Assembly: GCA_963662155.1 (NCBI GenBank)
Contig: OY759263.1
Coordinates: 2,235,595-2,299,594, forward strand
Source: Lamellibrachia columna
Lineage: Eukaryota > Annelida > Polychaeta > Sabellida > Siboglinidae
DNA: 64,000 bases
Reading direction: 5' to 3'
Numbering within the stretch: the first letter of the stretch is position 1; every line of letters begins with the position of its first letter. The notes beneath the pieces were generated by a model. That model saw nothing but the letters and a program-made list of their open reading frames with translations. It was not told the origin of the DNA and ran no database searches. Shown piece after piece: positions 1-14,900 of this stretch. A program made the position numbers and the translations under genes.

Positions 1-1676
1 AACCACCTAGCATCACCTATGTCACTGTTGAATGACATCACCTAGCATCACCTATGTCACTGCTGAATGACATCACCTAGCATCACCTATGTCACTGCTG
101 AATGACATCACCTAGCATCACCTATGTCACTGCTGAATGACATCACCTAGCATCATCTATGTCACTGCTGAATGCAACCACCTAGCATTGCCTATGTCAC
201 TGTTGAATGACATCACCTAGCATCACCTATGTCACTGCTGAATGACATCACCTAGCATCACCTATGTCACTGCTGAATGACATCACATAGCATCACCTAT
301 GTCACTGCTGAATGACATCACATAGCATCATCTATGTCACTGCTGAATGACATCACACAGCATCATCTATGTCACTGCTGAATGCAACCACCTAGCATCA
401 CCTATGTCACTGCTGAATGACATCACCTAGCATCACCTATGTCACTGTTGAATGACATCACATAGCATCATCTATGTCACTGCTGAATGCAACCACCTAG
501 CATCACCTATGTCACTGCTGAATGACATCACCTAGCATCACCTATGTCACTGCTGAATGACATCACCTAGCATCACCTATGTCACTGCTGAATGAAATCA
601 CCTAGCATCACCTATGTCACTGCTGAATGACATCACCTAGCATCACCTATGTCACTGCTGAATGACATCACCTAGCATCACCTATGTCACTGCTGAATGA
701 AATCACCTAGCATCATCTATGTCACTGCTGAATGACATCACCTAGCATCACCTATGTCACTGTTGAATGACATCACCTAGCATTATCTATGTCACTGCTG
801 AATGCAACCACCTAGCATCACCTATGTCACTGTTGAATGACATCACCTAGCATCACCTATGTCACTGCTGAATGACATCACCTAGCATCACCTATGTCAC
901 TGCTGAATGACATCACCTAGCATCATCTATGTCACTGCTGAATGACATCACCTAGCATCACCTATGTCACTGCTGAATGACATCACCTAGCATCACCTAT
1001 GTCACTGCTGAATGACATCACCTAGCATCATCTATGTCACTGCTGAATGACATCACCTAGCATCACCTATGTCACTGCTGAATGACATCACCTAGCATCA
1101 TCTATGTCACTGCTGAATGACATCACCTAGCATCACCTATGTCACTGTTGAATGACATCACCTAGCATCACCTATGTCACTGCTGAATGACATCACGTAG
1201 CATCACCTATGTTACTGCTGAATGACATCACATAGCATCACCTATGTCACTGCTGAATGACATCACATAGCATCACCTATGTCACTGCTGAATGACATCA
1301 CATAGCATCACCTATATCACTGCTGAATGACATCACGTAGCATCACCTATGTCACTGCTGAATAACATCACGTAGCATCACCTATGTCACTGCTGAATGA
1401 CATCACATAGCATCACCTATATCACTGCTGAATGACATCACGTAGCATCACCTATGTCACTGCTGAATGACATCACGTAGCATCACCTATGTCACTGCTG
1501 AATGACATCACATAGCATCACCTATGTCACTGCTGAATGACATCACATAGCATCACCTATATCACTGCTGAATGACATCATGTAGCATCACCTATGTCAC
1601 TGCTGAATGACATCACATAGCATCACCTATGTCACTGCTGAATGACATCACCTACCATCCCCTATGTCACTGCTGA
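1..1676. repeat. 35-bp minisatellite (about 48 copies)
   Basis: Tandem units of 35 bp, built on TGACATCACCTAGCATCACC followed by TATGTCACTGCTGAA. Copies differ by single substitutions (CCTAG/CATAG/CGTAG; CACC/CATC), and a variant start GCAACCACC recurs. The array runs off the left edge. The CATAG/CGTAG variants cluster after about 1190, showing regional homogenisation. It lies in a UBR5 intron. Confidence 0.97.
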
Positions 1677-1679
1677 ATT

Positions 1680-2235
1680 ACAGCTGAGTTCATTCAGGTT
1701 AAAATGTAATGAAAGATTTTTTTCCATTGTGGAAGAAACCACAAAACTGCATCCTACCCTCTTAATATTTGCACATTTAGGGTTTTGTTTCAGCATGACA
1801 ACAATAACAACAGTTTGCACTACATGTCAAAGCCCAAGATGGTATGGAAAAGATAGGTTTTCTATTTTAAAAAATACCCCCTAAACAGTAATGACACTTT
1901 GCAGCAATGTGTGCTAGGAAAAGCTGTATGTGTGCTACCCTGAATAAGGAACTTAAAAACCTTGCTAATGTATTGAATGACGGGATAATTGTTACTTTGT
2001 CATGGATAAAGACCTGCAGGCATTCAGCTTTAGGCTGGTCACATTTTAGACCTCTACAAGACTTTTTTAAGATCAATACTTGGGAAATTTTGGATCTTTT
2101 TCTGTGTCACAAACGAACACAAAATAAAAACAAAATGTAATTCAAACATCCTCTGCATGCCATTTATTTATCTGGTGATCAAACTTTACCATTCAATTAA
2201 AGAGGCAGATCGCTTACCAATATGCAGTCCATTCT
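1680..2235. other. Unique intronic sequence
   Basis: AT-rich non-repetitive sequence between two minisatellites. Short ORFs on both strands show no recognisable domain, and the next expected UBR5 exon is not present here. Confidence 0.6.
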
Positions 2236-2240
2236 ACTTG

Positions 2241-3210
2241 TGTCAAATCACAGCCTAGGGCTTAGGTCCAGTTTGGTGAAATCAAACCACAACCTAGGGC
2301 TTAGGTCCAGTTTGAGGAAATCAAACCACAGCATAGGGCTTAGGTCTAGTTTGGTGAAATCAAACCACAACCTAGGGCTTAGGTCCAGTTTGGTGAAATC
2401 AAACCACAGCGTAGGGCTTAGGTCCAGTTTGGTGAAATCAAACCACAACCTAGGGCTTAGGTCTAGTTTGAGGAAATCAAACCACAACCTAGGGCTTAGG
2501 TCTAGTTTGGTGAAATCAAACCACAGCATAGATCTTAGATCTAGTTTGGTGAAATCAAACCACAACCTAGGGCTTAGGTGTAGTTTGAGGAAATCAAACC
2601 ACAGCCTAGGGCTTAGGTCCAGTTTGGTGAAATCAAACCACAGCGTAGGGCTTAGGTCTAATTTGGTGAAATCAAACCACAACCTAGGGCTTAGGTCTAG
2701 TTTGGTGAAATCAAACCACAGCCTAGGGCTTAGGTCTAGTTTGGTGAAATCAAACCACAACCTAGGGCTTAGGTCTAGTTTGGGGAAATCAAACCACAGC
2801 CTAGGGCTTAGGTCTAGTTTGGTGAAATCAAACCACAACCTAGGGCTTAGGTCTAGTTTGAGGAAATCAAACCACAACCTAGGGCTTAGGTCTAGTTTGG
2901 TGAAATCAAACCACAGCGTAGGGCTTAGGTCTAATTTGGTGAAATCAAACCACAACCTAGGGCTTAGGTCTAGTTTGGGAAAATCAAACTACAGCCTAGG
3001 GCTTAGGTCTAGTTTGGTGAAATCAAACCACACCATAGGGCTTAGGTCTAATTTGGTGAAATCAAACCACAACCTAGGGCTTAGGTCCAGTTTGAGGAAA
3101 TCAAACCACAACCTAGTGCTTAGGTCTAGTTTGGGGAAATCAAACCACAACCTAGGGCTTAGGTCCAGTATGGGGAAATCAAACCACAGCCTAGGGCTTA
3201 GGTCTGGTTA
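2241..3210. repeat. 39-bp minisatellite (about 25 copies)
   Basis: Units of 39 bp around AAATCAAACCACAACCTAGG then GCTTAGGTCTAGTTTGGTG. The unit is a multiple of three, so stop-free frames run right across on both strands (13-residue periods). No start context, splice signals or non-repeat coding flanks support translation. It lies about 110 bp beyond the UBR5 exon 16 donor. Confidence 0.97.
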
Positions 3211-3319
3211 GCGGAAATCTAAGACCATTTTATTAAAAATTCTAATTTTTAACCCGTTAAAAATGAAAGATCAAATTGATGCTCATGTACACAGCATGAA
3301 GACTGACAAGACCACCCAC

Positions 3320-3551
3320 CCTGGTTGTCAACTGTCACAGCCAGGATGTGTCCCGTCATCTCAATGCTCAGTTTCTTAGGTGTGCGTTGGAAGCAGTCTG
3401 GTATGCGAGGCGCTGTCGTTCCCTTGACAACTTGCAGCTCGTCCTTGCGCATCAGTCGGCAGTCACACAGCAGTGACGTCATGTCACCTGATGCGACACT
3501 ACCATCAACGTCCTTCGACGGGAATTTGACCGCAGCATACACACCGTCCAC
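3320..3551 (-). CDS. UBR5: UBR5 coding exon 16 (last in window)
   Basis: Encodes residues 668-744: [17 protein letters not shown], then [20 protein letters not shown] and [14 protein letters not shown], ending AVTVDNQ. The human equivalents are [36 protein letters not shown] and AVNVDSKG. The acceptor is CCACCAG and the donor CAGG|GTGGGT (phase 1). No further UBR5 exon is seen between here and base 1, so the rest lies outside. Confidence 0.95.
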
Positions 3552-5765
3552 CTGGTGGCAGGAAGGAACCAATCAAGTGGACATGATCCACAGATCGGAG
3601 TTTTATGTTGCAAATGAGCAAAGACAGCAATTTCTTATTTTGTTTTCTTAAAAGTATGAAGTCTGATTGTATTTATCATAAATATTGTGTTATAAACAAT
3701 ATATATATGTGACCCACCGTAACAAAATGAGTCGGATGTCGGTAAACATGAAACTTCGCAAATGCCGTTTTTATAAAAAACTGGCTAATCCAACGATTTC
3801 CTTAGTATTCATTTTAACGATTACCACAATTTCTACTGTATATTTAGCTATGTTTAATATATTTTAGTGTTATCTTTGAAGAGCTGTACGATGTGTTCCG
3901 CTTGACTTCCGTAAAACAAAGCCGAAAATGCCGATAATTAATCGCTTTTTTCGTCCGTAATTTTTGGATGGTCCCTCACAAATGTGGCATCGTTGCAAAG
4001 CTTTGCATCTCATCTTTCCATATATGGTCATCAAATTAACATATATTACGGATGTGTCGAATAGGAGGGCGTGAGGGGTAGGCACTGTTTGTCCAGCTGT
4101 GTAAACAAACCCAGCTTGTTACGATCACGTGATCCAGGAAAATTATTTTATTGGCGCAGCAACGAAGTCATTTAAATAATGTTCATGGACGCATGCGCAC
4201 TATGCCATTCTACCGCGTCACACACCTCACCCACATGTCGAGTAGAAAATGGCGTTCGATGTAGCAGGTTTGTTGATATCGTGCCCGAAGTTATCGCGAC
4301 CAGATCAACACTTTGTATGACAAGTATTTACTAGAGGAAGACCAGCAGGACAGTGAACGAGACAGTATGGGGGCATGGGGCGAGGTCGTCAAGCCCGCAA
4401 GACGTGTCCGACTGTGCTCGAGACTGTCCCCGTTGCTGGCCCGTCCGACCAGCGGGACAGTGAGCGAGGCACTAGCCGCTACAGTCGTTTTGTGGGGAAG
4501 GGGGCAGGGGGCGAGGTCGTCGAGCCCGTTAGCTATCCCCGTCATCTGCACTCGCCGACGTCATGAAAGAGAGGACGGGGCCGTTGTCCCAGAGATGATT
4601 AACTGTTTTGAGGTGTAGCTGTTTATGTACGTGTTGTTGTTGTTGTCTTGTATTAAATATGCCCTTAAATACTTAATTGGCCTTGACATTGTTAAGAACC
4701 TCTTGTGCATTTTTTACTATGAAAAGTATCAGATTGAACAAATATTATTATAATTATTTGAAACACTTTTTTCAGTATACAATTTGGTACACAACTGGTA
4801 GAAAACATTTTCTAAAAAGTAGTTTATTTAATACATTTGTGGGTAATTTCTGGAAAAAATATTTTTGCGACAAATAATGATGTAGCTTTTAGTTACATTG
4901 ATAATGTGTTCTACAATTTGTGTAAAGAGGAATAAGCTGGATATAACACTAAACACCTTATTAGCATTATTACTTCCAGAGATATGAGGCGTTTTTGAGA
5001 AAACAGGATTATTTCTTGGAACATGCATGCTTTACCCACAAATAAAAGTGATTTAGAGGTATGTAATTGCAAATGAAATGAACGGTATGAAAGCAATGCT
5101 TTCAAAATAGGGTGGACACATTTTGAATAATAAAATAATATTTTTTTTTAAATCCACTTGCTGAGTCTCCCCTGAGGCTGAATAAATATTATTATTATTA
5201 TTTAAATCGCAAAAATCAAGTAAGTTTTTATTGCCTCAACTTTGCTTTACAAAAGAAGGTCACTAGTAACCATTATCTCAACTAAAATGTGTCACATTAT
5301 GACACTGGTGGCATAGTGCTGCTAGTTTTGACATTCCTTAACAATGGCGGTAATTACAAGGCAATTAATTGTATTTTTTGTCTGACAAAGATCATGCTAT
5401 TATATCAGTAGAATGTCATGAGGATGCCTTTATCTTCAAGTAGCCCAAATATCTGCCAGATATGTGCATGGTAACTAAGGTAGCTTTGGTAAGAAACATA
5501 CTAAACTTTGACGGCTGATTTCTCAGTTTGAAGATTTCTACCCCATACATGTTTAGCGAAACGTAGCTTCGGCTAGAATCGAGATATCTGGATGTTTGAT
5601 GCATCATGTGAAAGCTGAGATGATGCTCTTTTCAACGATGCTAATAACTCTACATGTTCAAATTGGGACATGTGACTCATTTTGTTACGGTGGGTCACAT
5701 ATATATATATATATATACATCTTTTTATTGTTTTATAGTATAATAGTATAAACAATATATATATA

Positions 5766-5841
<76 letters not shown>

Positions 5842-5883
5842 TATACTATAAATACTATATATATATATATATATGTATATAAA

Positions 5884-5932
<49 letters not shown>

Positions 5933-8900
5933 ATATATAACATATTTATTATTATATAGCATAAACAGTATATATATATATAACATCACACACTGTCTAC
6001 ATCATACATATTCACACACTGTCTACATCGTACACATTCACACACTGTCCATATCATACACATTTACACACTGTCCACATTCACACTGTCTACATCGTAC
6101 ACATTCACACACTGTCCAAATCGTACACATTCACACACTGTCCACATTGCACACATTCACACACTGTCCACATCGTACACATTCAAACACTGTCCACATC
6201 ATACACATTCACACACTGTCTACACCATACACACTCACACACTGCCCACATTGTACACATTCACACACTGTCCACATTGTACACATTCACACACTGTTCA
6301 CATCGTACACATTCAAACACTTTCCCCATCATACACATTCATACAATGTCTACACCATACACATTCACACACTGTCCACATCATACACATTCACACACTT
6401 TCCACATTGTACACATTCACACACTGTCCACATTGTACACATTCACACACTGTCCACATTGTACACATTCACACACTGTCAAACACACAAGTTCCACAGC
6501 ACTGTCACGAGGTCCCGACAGTTGCAACGGCCCCAGCTGCAGGACAGTAGTTGCCTCACCTTGATGACTTTGCCGAGCGGCACGGACCTGACATCCTCGA
6601 TAAAGACAACATCACTGAGCGGCCATTCCTCCTCATCCGTCTTCTCGACTGCCTCCTTGCTCGTACTCGGCTGCTTCTTCCTCTCTGACAACACAAGCAG
6701 TGGTTCACTGTCATTGTATAGTTCTGTGTCAATGATGACATACCACTGTGTCAACAACAATGTCATTATGTGTCAATGACAACAAGCCACCTTGTCAACA
6801 ACTATGTCATTTTGTGTCAATGGTGACACACCACTGTGTCAACAACTATGTCATTCAGTTTCAATAATGACATGCCACTGTGTCAACAACTATGTCATTC
6901 TGTGTCAATGATGACATGCCACCATGTCAACAACTATGTCATTCTGTGTCAATTGTGATACACTACTGTGTCAACAGCTATGTCATTCTGTGTCAATGAT
7001 GATACGCCACTGTGTCAACAACAATGTCATTGTGTCAATGATGACATGCCACTGTTTCTCCAACTATGTCATTATGTGTCAATGATGATATGCTACTGTG
7101 TCAACAACTGTCATTATGTGTCAATGATGACACGCCACTGTTTCACCAACTGTTTCATCAATGAATCTAGGAAAATAGCAAATTATACAGATAGATACCA
7201 AACAACACTTTGATACGTAGAATAGAGAGTAACTAGACATAGAGAGTAACTAGACATAGAGAGTAACTAGACATAGAGAGTAACTAGACATAGAGAGTAA
7301 CTAGACATAGAGAGTAACTAGACATAGAGAGTAACTAGACATAGAGTAACTAGACATAGAGAGTAACTAGACATAGAGAGTAACTAGACATAGAGAGTAA
7401 CTAGACATAGAGAGTAACTAGACACAGAGAGTAACTAGACATAGAGAGTAACTAAAACATGACTTACTGAATGGTCCTGGACTGACCATAGATTGACCAC
7501 TGTGGTCACTACAAGTGGACGAGGCCGGAGACGGTGGGGGTGGCATATCTGGTTTGAATGTGTCGCTGGACTTTGTGTCAGACTTGGATGTGTTGCTAAA
7601 AACATTACACCAACATCACACCAACATCATTCTAGCATGACAAGTGTGCTCAAGTGAATTAAATTTTTGCACAAATTCTGAGTAACTTAACTTTTAATAA
7701 TACAATAATGTTAACAATATGTGCTACACTTCTGCACATGAATATCCAAATAAGTTCAACATTTATCCAACCTATGCATTATGGCCCTTTCTGCAAGAAT
7801 GAAACACTGGGCAACAGATTCAAAATGTGACTAGTAATTTATACATACAAAGTAATCTATACATACAAAGTAATCTATATATACAAAGTATTGTATACAT
7901 ACAAAGTATTCTATACATACAAAGTATTGTATACATACAAAGTATTCTATACATACAAAGTATTCTATACATACAAAGTATTCTATACATACAAAGCTAT
8001 CTACAAAGATGACACTGCTTCAGACAATACACAATGTCGCACTAACAAACTTGTATATTTATAAATGAACTCAACAGTCACCAACATGACATCATTTGTG
8101 TCACCATACATGTTGTCACCATACATGTTGTCACCATACATGTTGTCACCATACATGTTGTCACCATACATGTTGTCCAGTGATGGTCATTCTAGAGGTG
8201 GAGAGATTGAGTCCAACAGGTGAAGAGGCCGAGACCTGCAGGTGGAGAGACCAAGTCCAGCAGGGAGAGAGACTGAGCCCTGCAGGCAGAGAGACCGAGC
8301 CCTGCCGGCACAGAGGCTAAGCCCTGAAGGCAGAGAGATTGAGTCCTGCAGGAGGAGAGATCGAGCCCTGCAGGCAGAGACACTCTGCCATGCAGGCAGA
8401 GAGACTGAACCCTGCAGGCGGAGAGACTGAGCCCTGCAGGCAGGACACTCTACCCTGCAGGCAGAGACTGAACGCTGCAGGCAGAGACATTTTTCCCTCC
8501 AAGTAGAGAGACTGTGCCCTGCAGGCAGAGAGACTGAGCCCTGCAGGTGGAGAGACTGAACCCTGCAGGCAGAGAGACTGTGCCCTGCAAGCGGAGACTG
8601 AACCCTGCAGGCGGAGAGACTGTGCTCTGCAAGAGGAGAGACTGAACCCTACAGGCTGAAAGACTGTGCCCTGCAGGCAGAGAGACTGCGCTCTGCAAGC
8701 GGAGAGACTGAACCCTGCTGGCGGAGAGACTGTGCCCTGCAAGCGGAGAGACTGAATCCTGCAGGCGGAGAGACAGTGCCCTGCAAGCGGAGACTGAACC
8801 CTGCTGGCGGAGAGACTGTGCCCTGCAAGCGGAGAGACTGAACCCTCCAAGTGGAAAGACTGAACCCTGCAGACAGACTCTGTGCCCTGCAAGCTGAGAG

Positions 8901-11900
8901 ACTGAACATTCCAGGCGGAGAGACTGTGCTCTGCAAGCGGAGAGACTGAACCCTGCTGGTGGAGAGACTGTGCCCTGCAAGCGGAGAGACTGAACCCTAC
9001 TGGTGGAGAGACTGTGCCCTGCAAGCGGAGAGACTGAACCCTCCAGGTGGAAAGACTGAACCCTGCAAGCGGAGAGACTGTGCCTTGCAGTTGGAGACTG
9101 GAGATATCCAGAGAACATCTCTAGGCTGATCTGTTTGTCTCACAGATGTTCTATGCCCCTCCCCAGTACAAACTGATGATTTCTCCCTGCTGAACACCAG
9201 GGTAACAAACAGAGTAGACTCACTGCACTGTCAAGCCACCCTGCTATGTATCATCAGGTCACTACTGCCTGACTGATGTCAGGTTTAACACCAGTTGTCA
9301 GTTAGTGGCAATGTCACTGGCTTCTAACAGGCTCACATTAAACTGCAACAAATCCACTGTGACTACATGCACCCATTGGGCAGGTGGAGGTAACGCTACA
9401 TAATGATTTCAAGTTGAAGTTGCAAAATCCAACAGTTGGGCGACAAATGTAACAGGCAACTGCACCAGCCCAATCGTGGTTTACTGATGAATACTGATGA
9501 AGGGCTCTAGACCAGCCGAAGGTTCCGTCATGGAGTCACTCACCTGGAGAAGGGCTTTATCTTGAAGCGACGTGTGTCTGCCAGGGTCCAAGCAGCTTCC
9601 ATCAACTGTCCTATCTTCGGTACACCATCGGCGGTGTACAACCCTATGGACCCCACATGGTATATAGGGCTGTTACGCAGGCAAACCTGGCTACCAGTGA
9701 CGACCTCAGGTGCACCCTTGTTGTCCCCGGACCGACCCTTCCTGCCCTTTGACCTAATCCTATCCACAAGCTTCTTTCTTTGGCTGAACGGCATGACACC
9801 CCTGGGCAAACAAGGTGAAGTATTACGAACTGAGGAACTTATACAATCTTGACTTGTAGAGTTAGTCTTAAACTGGATGCAAGGTGTTGCATTTGTTTCT
9901 ATTGGCTAGAAATGGGCATTTTTATTTAGGTTAAATTTGCCACAAGTTTGTATTGTTTTGTAAAACCAGAAAAAATTTGTGTCCACACAACAAGCTACAA
10001 TATAGGATAAACACTTTTGTAGAGATTAGCTCTGCTCCAAATTAGATCAATTAAGTAAATTTATCAACATGATTACTGTATCTTAAGAACTCAAATATTG
10101 TGTAGTCAAAAAAGACAACAATAACCATTAACAACTATCCAGTTTTACAACAAGATGGGGTTAAACAAACTTACCACCAATAGAGGGCGCCACTTTCCAG
10201 CCGGGCACATGTGTACAGCGTACAGGTGTGAAGAGACGCTACTTTGTCAGTGTGGAACTCTGGGACAGACTGTGCACTGTGGTCCAGTTTCGCGGAGACG
10301 TTACTCAGCACTTCATCCACCCAAGTGGCCACCTGACAGAGAGCAATAGAACTAATGTCATCATACCACCACTTGATCAATTTAGCAAACAATATTTAAA
10401 CTATACATTCTACAGTCAAACTTGTGATATTGGATGAGACAAAGCTCTGACTCTTTGTGTTAATAAGTGTCATCTTCCCATTACACGTACCCAATCCCAT
10501 CACTGTTTGTCTACTATACACAGGTTTGTCTCTTATACACAGGTATGTCTACTATACACAGGTATGTCTACTATACACAGGTTTGTCTACTATATACAGG
10601 TTTGTCTTCTATACACATTTTTGTCTCTTATAAACAGGTTTGTCTTCTATATAATGCCTACTAGGCATAAAAAAGAAGATGCACACCATGAAAAAAAAAT
10701 AGGACTTCACAGATGTGTCTGGAACAGTGACAGTGACTGGTAGAACGGTGACAGCGACTGATAGAACGGTGACAGCGGCTGATAGAAGTGACACCAGCTG
10801 ATAGAACGGTGACAGCGACTGATAGAACGGTGACAGCGGCTGGTAGAACGGTGACAGTGGCTGATAGAACGGTGACAGTGGCTGATAGAACGGTGACAGT
10901 TGCTTAATATGGTGACAGCGACTGATAGAACGGTGACACCAGCTGATAGAACGGTGACAGCGGCCGGTAGAACGGTGACAGTGGCTGATAGAACGGTGAC
11001 AGCGACTGATAGAACGGTGACAGCGGCTGATAGAACAGTGACACCAGCTGATAGAACGGTGACAGCGGCTGATAGAACGGTGACAGCGGCTGGTAGAACG
11101 GTGACAGCGGCCGGTAGAACGTTGACAGCGGCCGGTAGAACGGTGACAGCGACTGATAGAACGGTGACAGCGGCTGGTAGAACGGTGACAGTGGCTGATA
11201 GAACGGTGACAGCGGCTGGTAGAACGGTGACAGCGGCCAGTAGAACAGTGACAGCGACTGATAGAACGGTGACAGCGACTGATAGAATGGTGACAGCGGC
11301 TGATAGAACAGTGACACCAGCTGATAGAACAGTGACAGCAGCTGATAGAACGGTGACAGCGGCCGGTAGAACGGTGACAGTGGCTGATAGAACGGTGACA
11401 GCGGCTGATAGAACGGTGACAGCGGCCGGTAGAACGGTGACAGCGACTGATAGAACGGTGACAGCGGCTGATAGAACAGTGACAGCAGCTGATAGAACGG
11501 TGACAGTGGCTGATAGAACGGTGACAGTGGCTGATAGAACGGTGACAGTGGCTGATAGAACGGTGACAGCGACTGATAGAACGGTGACAGCGGCTGATAG
11601 AACAGTGACAGCGGCTGATAGAACAGTGACAGCGGCTGATAGAACAGTGACAGCAGCTGATAGAACGGTGACAGTGGCTGATAGAACGGTGACAGCGACT
11701 GATAGAACGGTGACAGCGACTGATAGAACGGTGACAGTGGCTGATAGAACAGTGACAGCGACTGATAGAACGGTGACAGCGGCTTATAGAACGGTGACAG
11801 CGACTGATAGAACGGTGACAGCGACTGATAGAACGGTGACAGTGGCTGATAGAACAGTGACAGCAGCTGATAGAACGGTGACAGCGGTTGGTAGAACAGT

Positions 11901-14900
11901 GACAGCGACTGATAGAATAGCTGCAGAAAGACAGATTTCACAAAAAGATATACAATGATGAATAACTACCATGAAAGCTATGGACATGACTTACCTTGCC
12001 TGACTCGGTGAAGACGGAGGCGCGGATGTTGCACGCTGATAGACCCATCACTTTCTCGCCACTCAGTCCCAGACTGGCTGTCTTGGGATGCAGCTGCGCA
12101 GACTGTTCACACACACAGACACATCAGTGCAATCCCTTCACCAGTCCTAGTCTACTCGTACTACCGAAACATTATATCTCAAGACAACCAACATAGTATT
12201 AGGGATGTCAATACAACCAACATAGTATTAAGGATGTCAATACAACCAACATAGTATTAAATATTTCAATGATGTCAATGTTTTCAAGAGCAAAATAAAT
12301 ACTCATTTTAACATAGCATACAACTATGTTTTCAGTTCCAGTCATTTTAACTAAGCATTTTATCTAATCATGTTGATTTTATTATGTCATTTGTTTTACT
12401 TTTGTACAGCACCGTAGAGTATCACTGTATAGATGTTGCGCTATATTAATTAAAGACTTCCTGCAGTGAAATTATAATAATGACATTCAACTGGCTAGCA
12501 AGGCAGCTTATAGTATACCAAATTCATGTAACAAAATATTAGCAGCATCCATCAAGTTAACTAGTCACCACAGCCAGATTAATGATAGCCATCTGGCATC
12601 ACTACAGTGCAGTCCGCAAAATCTAGGTCAGGCAGCCCGTGACGTCAGAACAGGCGGAAACTGCTGGGCCTACTGCGCGTGCAGCCGTATTGTGCGCATT
12701 GTTTACATTCTTTTAATCCATCCATTGATAACACAACATCATATTTTTCATTACAAAATTCGGATAGTTTGGAACTATTACATATATTTAGCAAGTGCAG
12801 TGTTTAGCAAATCATTGTGTAGTGTTTGGGTGCTGCAATATACCAAGTGAAACAGTAAGCCTACCCAAGTTTACAAGTGACAAACATCATCGACACATAT
12901 GCGCCCGATTCCTCCGCAGAACCCGTGCATGTTGGCATTTAAAGTTCGACATGGGATACGCCAAGGGCCTGGTGTTGAAGGAAATTGCAATTCCAACCAT
13001 CTACCCCACTGTTAATACGGACGCTAGTAGTACAGCCAGTACCAGCAGCACCCGTGGTGTCGCAGCTACCAGTTCAACGTGCCAGCGGTCCACAGTGAGA
13101 AAAATCTAAGTCCAGCTTATATTTATCATAAATGGTTTATAGCATGCTTATAAAATGCTAGCGCTAAAGATAATTTACAGAGTATTTAAAAAATCTAAGT
13201 CCAGCTTATATTTATCATAAATGGTTTATAGCATGCTTATAAAATGCTAGCGCTAAAGATAATTTACAGAGTATTTAAATAGACAAATTATCACTGCGAG
13301 ACGTGTGGGACGGCTTCTGCCTGTGCACCGTCGCCGTCGGACAGAGCATGTTTATCCTCGAATACCGTCCGCAGTCGCTAGATGTCGCTACAAACTGGTA
13401 CATTTTGTGTGCACAAAGCATGATCAAATAAGCTCTTTTTTACAAGGTGACCGAGAAAAAAAAAAAATTATTTGAATAGCACTAAATTATTTTTTTAGTA
13501 TGGACAATGCAGTTTGGGAATAAAAAAATTCATTTCTCATACCCTTTAATAAACAATAAACATTATCTAAGCATGAATGAACACTTCCAGAAGCTACCAG
13601 GGTTGCATAAAATCTTGTTGTTGTTCCAAATTGTGGGACAATTTAGCAAAGAAGGTTCCCTACACATTTTGTGGCAGACAAAACTACATTTTTTTTAAAT
13701 GACTCCTTGTTTGTTGTTGCTGAAATAAATTAGGCATGTGTACTAAATATAAAATAAAACATCTGCTAACTGCGCCACCATCTTCGTTCTCAGGACCTGG
13801 CGGACGTGTGATACTCTGAACGAATATGGAGACTCGCCAATTACAAATGGTCCATATGCTATGACTGGCTGAGGCCTACCTCTGAATTGGTGTACGGCTC
13901 CAGGTCATTCCACCTCCATTGACACAGATGGCCTCCAGTGGTGACCGCCACCAGCTCCGAGTACAACGCAGCGATGTGACTAAAGTGCATGCAGGCACCA
14001 TCCTGAAAGTGAACACAACACATGTGTGAAGTCTATTGTGACACGAAACAGAGAGACTGGACTGGTACAAATAGAAGATTTTGGAGAGGTGTAAAACATT
14101 TTATTGTGCTACTTTGTTTGCTACTATTTGTGGCTGTGTTTCTTCCCCCGTATCTCTGTCAGTTTCACATTAATGGAGCTCACATTTTCAGGGATGTGAG
14201 GTACAAGAGGCAAAACCCTGAAATAATTTGAAGAGATGGTAAGGGTCCGAAAGAAGCGAGGGGGTGTCAGCCAAAGGTCAAAGCGGGGGAGAGTGCGGTA
14301 GGGGTCAACCTGCCAGGGGGGTCTGGGGAATTTTTTTTAAATAAGATGGAGCGAAAATAAAATGTTCAAAATCAGGACTCACAAGGAGCAAAATAAAAAT
14401 TCTTACCTTTTCTAAAACAAAATACATTTGAGATTGGGAGGAGTGGGGGGTCAAACTACAGGGTTATCTAACAGCTATGCTGCAAACTGCTTGAACCATC
14501 TATCCATCTTGACTAGATGGTAAGGGTCCGAAAGAAGCAAGGGGGCGCCAAACTTCTATACAGTATTCTAAATGAGGCCTAACTATTGCTTTATACAGAG
14601 GTGTAATTCTTAAGTCTTCTTATGTAGATTCTAGCTTTAACTGAAAATATTTTGCCAAATAGATTTTTTTAAATTAGCCTGTCCCCACTAAAATAATACT
14701 CTGATTTAGTGTGAATGATATTTAACGTCATCCTCTCACCACCCCCCCTCCATTCAAAATACGAGATATAAAATGAGCGCATATTAGATTTAGCGCATAT
14801 TATCGCCCACTAAATAATCGCGACAAAGCTCAAAATTTGACTCTTAATGAATTAATGGGTGGGACACATATGAAACAACTTAATGAATTAATGGGTGGGA

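Noticed and set aside
1680..2235. Further UBR5 exon downstream of exon 16
   Set aside because: No minus-strand frame with the expected continuation and flanking splice signals; the next exon must lie outside the window.
2222..3211. 330-codon ORF of 13-residue repeats
   Set aside because: Unit length (39 bp) is a multiple of three and lacks stops in several frames on both strands; no conserved flanks, and it lies in a UBR5 intron.
5725..5943. ORF of Tyr-Ile repeats
   Set aside because: Pure AT microsatellite translation; the same holds at 22953-23274 and 36538-36792.
6147..6779. 210-codon plus-strand ORF
   Set aside because: Minisatellite frame that runs across UBR5 exon 15 in antisense.
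9562..10437. Plus-strand ORFs at 9562-9852 and 10155-10437
   Set aside because: Antisense shadows of UBR5 exons 13 and 12.
10900..11958. 350-codon ORFs on both strands (heptad repeats)
   Set aside because: Produced by the 21-bp minisatellite; both strands open equally, as expected for a period divisible by three.
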